Assembly: GCA_019693395.1 (NCBI GenBank)
Contig: JAAMXP010001172.1
Span: 5,754-69,753, forward strand
Source of the DNA: Ettlia oleoabundans
Lineage: Eukaryota > Chlorophyta > Chlorophyceae > Chlamydomonadales
Direction of reading: 5' to 3'
Length of the DNA stretch: 64,000 nt
The notes under the pieces are model-generated. The model saw only the letters and a list, made by a program, of their open reading frames with translations. It made no database searches and had not been told where the DNA came from. Shown one piece after another: positions 59,942-64,000 of this stretch. Within the stretch, counting starts at the first letter, position 1; each line of letters opens with the position of its first letter. The position numbers were made by a program, and so were the translations under genes.

Positions 59942-61350
59942 ATGTTTGTCGGTGCCAAAACACGACGGAGACGCAATGTTCCCTTGGCTTTGTTAGTGGC
60001 GCTAGGTTTATCGGCAGCTTTGGTTTGCCTCGGAGGGCGCCGGGGGCATGGCTTGAAGGCTTTGGGCAACCCTCCCCACGCAGTGCAAAGTCCGCCCGTC
60101 ACAGTTGATCAACTCAACGTAGTGCTGGCGCTTATTGGACGGGATGTCGCCCACGAGCTTCAATGGGTTCTTCGCAACATACAAAGCCTGGGAGAGCGCT
60201 TTGGTCAGGCGCACGCAGTACTGGTTGAAAACGATTCCAATGACTCCACTAAAGAGGTATTTATTCAAAAAACGTTCCACCCACCCGCGAGCCACCCATC
60301 ACCCACCTACCCAGTTCCATCCATGTCCCACCTAACTGTGACCTGGCCGTGGGACTGCCACCTACACCCTGTTCTGCAGGTTTTCCAAGCTTGGGGGGCC
60401 AACTTCACAGCCAACGCGCACATCCCTGGCTCTCGCACTGCTCGTCTCATTTCATTCTCTAGCACCCGGGGGAAAAAGGATTTGGCGCTGCTTGGGGAGG
60501 CCCGCAATCACTACCTGGAATTGATGTCTGAGCCCCCATACTCTTCAGCCCACTATCTCATCGCTGTGGATACCGATATGTGCTTCGCTTGGTTGGTGGA
60601 TAGCCATGTGTCAGTCATCAATGCCCTCTTGCCACACAGGTAGGGCACCAGGGGGGTTGGGCGGCCTTGGAACGGCTGGTGGTGTGTCCGGCCTGCCTTT
60701 CACTCCATTTGACCTATTGAAACCTGCTTGCGAGTCAACGACTCACGACATCCATTGACCAGAAATTCTGGCCTATTCTTAATCGCAGGGACCAGTGGGA
60801 TGTGCTGTATGCCAATGGGGCCTGTGGCTGGTATCCGCGCTACGACATGCTGGCAGCTGTCAACACCACCGTCGATGTGCCTGTTTACTGCGACCTGTTT
60901 GCGTTGGTGGACACTCACGGGACCCGGCACACGATGCAAGACAGCAAGGTGTGGCTGCTGCCAGGCAGCTGCAACCTCGGCTACATGCACGCGCAAAGTG
61001 CAGCAGGGTTTGAATGTCATCACCTGGGGGGACAGCCAGTTATTCCAGTGCAGTCCGCATTCGGTGGATGGGCCATGTATGCCGCGGAGCTTCTGAGGGA
61101 TAGCAGTAGCCGCGGACCCAGCAGCAGCGGTTCGCCGGCTGCTGGGGCTGCAGCACCGCCGATGCCAGGCTGCCGCTACGTACCTGAAGTCGGCGGCTGC
61201 GAGCACTGGTCTCTGAGCGAATGCTTTCAAAGACGAGGTGCCAAACAAGTGCTGGCAACAGGCCTGGTGGTTGACTGGGAGGGTTGCGAGGGACCAACAC
61301 ATCTTGTCCACCCACACAGAGACACGCGTCCAAATCTCTCCTCAGCGTAA
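59942..61350 (+). CDS. Type II membrane glycosyltransferase, GT69/CAP59-like
   Basis: Three exons (59942-60256, 60380-60639, 60789-61350) join in frame to 378 residues. A basic N-terminus (GAKTRRRR) is followed by a membrane anchor (VPLALLVALGLSAALVCL), as in Golgi glycosyltransferases. The rest shows glycosyltransferase features: LNVVLALIGRDVAHELQWVL, AVLVENDSNDSTKEVF, LLGEARNHYLELM, a DxD-like IAVDTDMCFAW, NGACGWYPRYDML, FGGWAMYAAELL and CEHWSLSECFQRRG. The ENDSxDxT and ARN motifs recall the fungal alpha-1,3-mannosyltransferase CAP59 family (GT69). That family assignment is from memory of motifs and needs a profile search. It might add sugars to cell-wall or secreted glycans. Confidence 0.7.
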
Positions 61351-61775
61351 AGGCCCTGGTGTAACATTGTTGTATCAAATGTGTTGCAATGATTGTTTCA
61401 GATGTTTAAAGCCCCCTGGGCCTCGTTTTTACAGCATAATGAGACTTGCAAAACACTGCCAACTGTGCTTTTAACACAGTTTGTATACAACAGACAACAA
61501 TGACTTGATATTTTGTTGGTTGCGATGCTGACATTATAAAACAGGGCTGCGAGATAACCAAACGTTGGACAGAGTAGTAGCTCAGTAAAGAGAGCCGACA
61601 GTGAAACTGCAACTGGAGTTGCTCCACAATCAGTATTTGCGCATTGTTGGAGAGGCAGAATTGTTAAAGCAGCCGGCACGCATCGCACAGGTGCCGCAAT
61701 CAACATTGAGGGGAGCTGGTGCTTGAGCACTAGCCAAAACAGGAGAAACGTAGGATTCAGGGGTGCACAACAGGG
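61351..61775. other. Convergent intergenic region
   Basis: Lies between the 3' ends of a plus-strand and a minus-strand gene. It presumably holds both 3' UTRs. No other feature seen. Confidence 0.4.
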
Positions 61776-63412
61776 TCATAGTACAGTGATGCAACGCAGA
61801 CCCAGGTGCACAAAACATGCACGCCACGGCTCGGCAGCAATGCACACCTGCCAGCCGTAAAGGTGAGTTGGGGGCAGCTGGCGCAACTGTTTGAGGCTAA
61901 AACAGCGACTCAAGTTGCCGCTGCGCGCCATGAGGCGGAGGCTGGGGCAGTCGAAATGCTGCCAGTGTCCACCACACACCAACTCCAGCCGGCGCAGGCC
62001 CTTGGCTGCCGCAGATCGTAGCACGCCAGAAAACAGGTCTCTCAAGCCTTCTCCTGGAAACACAACCTTGACAGCCGCAGTGCTGGCATAGGTTTCAACG
62101 CTGCTGCTGCTGCCGGCAGCAATGCCAGCGTCCCTGCTGGCAGGGCGTAAATCGATGCCTACCAATCGCGCCTGCCCCAGCCAAGCGCCAAGTTCAACCT
62201 GCGTGCAGGTTCCTCCTGTTGCTGCGATGCTAAGGGAGAGGCAGTCGAATTGGCTTCCCAGCTGCAGATTGGTATCGTTAAGGCAGCGACGGCCGCTAAG
62301 TTTGAGGTCTATCTTTGACGGGCGGCTGCTGAGAGGCAGCACCACGGCAGCAAAATTGCGCGCGGTAAGGTCACCAGAGAAGCACGCCAGCAGCGCTGTC
62401 CCATCCAACACAGCGTCAGGATTTTCAGCTGCACACAAGAAACAAACCAAAATTGAATACAGCTCACGTGCGGCAGTAACTCAATGGCTTTTTGACCTAG
62501 ACATGCAGGGGAGGCTGGTGATGTCAACATTAGGCACTTGACAACAACGCAACAGGCAAGCAAGCAAGCAAGAAAACTCCTTGGTGAATGTGCAGTGAAT
62601 GTAAACTACCTGTCAGCTCCACTTCCCGTGTGCTTGCTGGCAGGGGGTGAGTGGGTGGACCCCCAGAGCCGCTCCATACCGCGCTCAAGCTTTCCAGGCG
62701 GCTCATCATGGACAGGTCCGTGCCCTGACCGAGGAGCACGTCGTGCAGGCGGCGCAAACAGGGACCCGCATGCACCTGGAAAGTGGAGTCCCCGAGCAGG
62801 CGCTGCTGGCGCTCGTTATGATTGTCGCTTGGGTGAAAGCGGAGCTCTGCAAAGCACATGTGAAGCCATGCCAGATGCTGACCACCACATAAAATCCAGC
62901 CCAGCACTGCAGCCTGGCAAGCAATCTGCGGCAGCAACATAGTACGCCAGGCTGCTGCATCAAACAACCCACTTGCCTGTGGGTACCGCCAGTGCCGCCA
63001 GAAACTGCATATCAACCGTTCCCAACTGTCCCAAGGGAGGCAGACTGTAGGATCCGCTCAGGCTGCTGCGTTTGCTCAGCTGCACCCCTTGCATCGCCTC
63101 CTGCTGTATCTCTGTCACCGCAGAGGGACAGTGCCGCAAGCGCACCACTTCCACGTGCTGCCAGTAGGGCAGCGCAGCCGCCAAAATGTTGGAAAAGCTC
63201 GCGGAATGCACGTACCGTAGCTGGTGGGGCCAGTGCTTTATTGGCGCTGCCAAATGGCGGCAATCGTGATGCCGGCTAAACGCCAGCCTGTCGGCCTGTA
63301 TATGGAGCTGCTGGATGGGCAGGCGGTAAAAATTCTGCAGCAGTGTTTGGGCCCCAAGCCGCATGAGGGTGCCCACGCCAGCGTCAATAGATGCAGGTGT
63401 ACCGGTGTCCAC
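61776..63412 (-). CDS. Unrecognised protein, possibly leucine-rich-repeat-like
   Basis: I cannot name it. Plausible minus-strand exons: 63412 to about 62985 (LLQNFYRLPIQQLHIQADRL, YWQHVEVVRLRHCPS), about 62847-62612 (ELRFHPSDNHNERQQ, SMMSRLESLSAVWSG) and about 62430-61776 (KIDLKLSGRRCLNDTNLQLG, LRRLELVCGGHWQHFDCP, stop after CITVL). The joins keep phase, and the intron near 62983 appears to have a GC donor (ACAG|GCAAGT). Motifs such as VVRLRHC, IDLKLSG and LRRLELVCG suggest degenerate leucine-rich repeats. The true start lies upstream of 63412, because that border looks like a splice acceptor, not an ATG. Confidence 0.5.
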
Positions 63413-63594
63413 CTGCAGCTGTCAGCACAGTGGTGCCAAATCAAAGAGGCGAGGAGCAGGAAGAGCAACTGGCTGATGCACAGCAGGGCAACGGTAAATG
63501 TGAGATTGCAACCACCCGCAAGTCAACAAGTGAGGGGCTTGTAAAAGTGTACTGCTACCATCTAAAGCCTCATTGAAGCCTGAATTTACCCATG

Positions 63595-63999
63595 TCAGCT
63601 AGGTGGCTTCAGCAATTCAGCTATGTCAGCCAGGTAATCTTCAGCAAAATGTTGTTCAGTTTGCAGAAGGCATGCCGTGGTGTGGATGAATTGAAGCCCT
63701 GTGTTTGCTGGGTGAGCCTGAGCCACTTCCTCATCCCATCCTGCCGGCCCCAACCCACTGTCGCTGGCCACTTCCCCTCCCATGGCCTTCCTGCCCTCGG
63801 GCACATCACACGTAAGCGCAAGGAACCGATTGAACCAGGCTGTCTTTGGGCCATCACCCTTTAAATGTAACCTCCTCTTTTTGTTTGCCCCAACAGACGG
63901 AAGGGACACAAAATTGACCACATGATTAGGCGACCTGACCCAACTGCGGCTTTTGCTCACCATGCCCGTGAACAGCGCCATGCCGCACGCCAGCTTCAC
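63595..63999 (-). CDS. Partial gene at right edge, unrecognised
   Basis: A minus-strand frame enters from beyond the window and ends at a stop at 63595. Its coding-like parts are LACGMALFTGMVSKSRSWV...HVVNFVSLPS near the edge and, after a probable intron, FIHTTACLLQTEQHFAEDYL and ADIAELLKPPS at the C-terminus. I recognise no family. It could also be the N-terminal part of the gene at 61776-63412 if the stop is spliced out. Confidence 0.35.
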   Translation of the reverse strand: MKLACGMALFTGMVSKSRSWVRSPNHVVNFVSLPSVGANKKRRLHLKGDGPKTAWFNRFLALTCDVPEGRKAMGGEVASDSGLGPAGWDEEVAQAHPANTGLQFIHTTACLLQTEQHFAEDYLADIAELLKPPS

Positions 64000-64000
64000 C

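Noticed and set aside
1..64000. tRNA, rRNA or snoRNA genes
   Set aside because: No cloverleaf with A and B boxes or conserved rRNA segment was recognised by eye. Intronic snoRNAs in HAS1 or NOC2 were considered but no box C/D or H/ACA pair was convincing.

Overview
The window is nuclear DNA from a eukaryote, most likely a chlorophyte green alga. The support is dense multi-exon genes with short introns ending in TGCAG, moderately high GC, a plastid-targeted fibrillin, a plant-type ATXR3/SDG2 SET protein, a plant-type CYP23 cyclophilin and a GCK-domain protein. There is no operon structure. Two runs of N (30084-30094 and 43198-43239) are assembly gaps inside introns. I rebuilt gene models by hand from donor/acceptor sites, reading-frame phase and recalled family sequence; ten of them keep one open frame through all exons.

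Layout, left to right: HAS1/DDX18 DEAD-box helicase (+, 1.0-5.2 kb); plastid fibrillin with an Ala-rich coiled-coil tail (-, 5.3-8.2 kb); a repeat-rich stretch (8.6-13.6 kb) in which a 1.6-kb inverted-repeat element splits an older repeat; MCM4 (+, 13.6-20.0 kb); secretory cyclophilin CYP23 (-, 20.2-21.9 kb); a 1.2-kb TA-flanked transposon carrying a gene-like fragment (22.3-23.5 kb); a tyrosine phosphatase (-, 24.0-26.6 kb) head-to-head with NOC2 (+, 26.8-32.3 kb); a TTTG microsatellite and a third inverted-repeat element; an unknown multi-exon membrane protein (+, 33.8-35.4 kb); a GH125 mannosidase (-, 36.4-40.0 kb); an unknown RG-rich protein (-, 40.0-41.7 kb) head-to-head with a complete ATXR3-like histone methyltransferase (+, 42.3-51.2 kb); a GCK-domain protein (+); a leucine-rich-repeat protein (-, 52.6-55.3 kb); a second copy of the old repeat, an orphan ORF and a 273-bp tandem duplication (55.4-57.1 kb) that abuts HUS1 (+, 57.2-59.2 kb); a type II membrane glycosyltransferase (+, 59.9-61.4 kb); and an unrecognised minus-strand gene followed by a partial one at the right edge.

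The genes are mostly housekeeping: ribosome biogenesis (HAS1, NOC2), DNA replication and checkpoint (MCM4, HUS1), chromatin (ATXR3), and secretory-pathway protein or glycan handling (CYP23, GH125, glycosyltransferase). The unusual material is in the mobile and repeat-rich stretches, the orphan ORF at 55.9 kb, and an apparently high share of GC-AG introns (about 10 in roughly 125 modelled).
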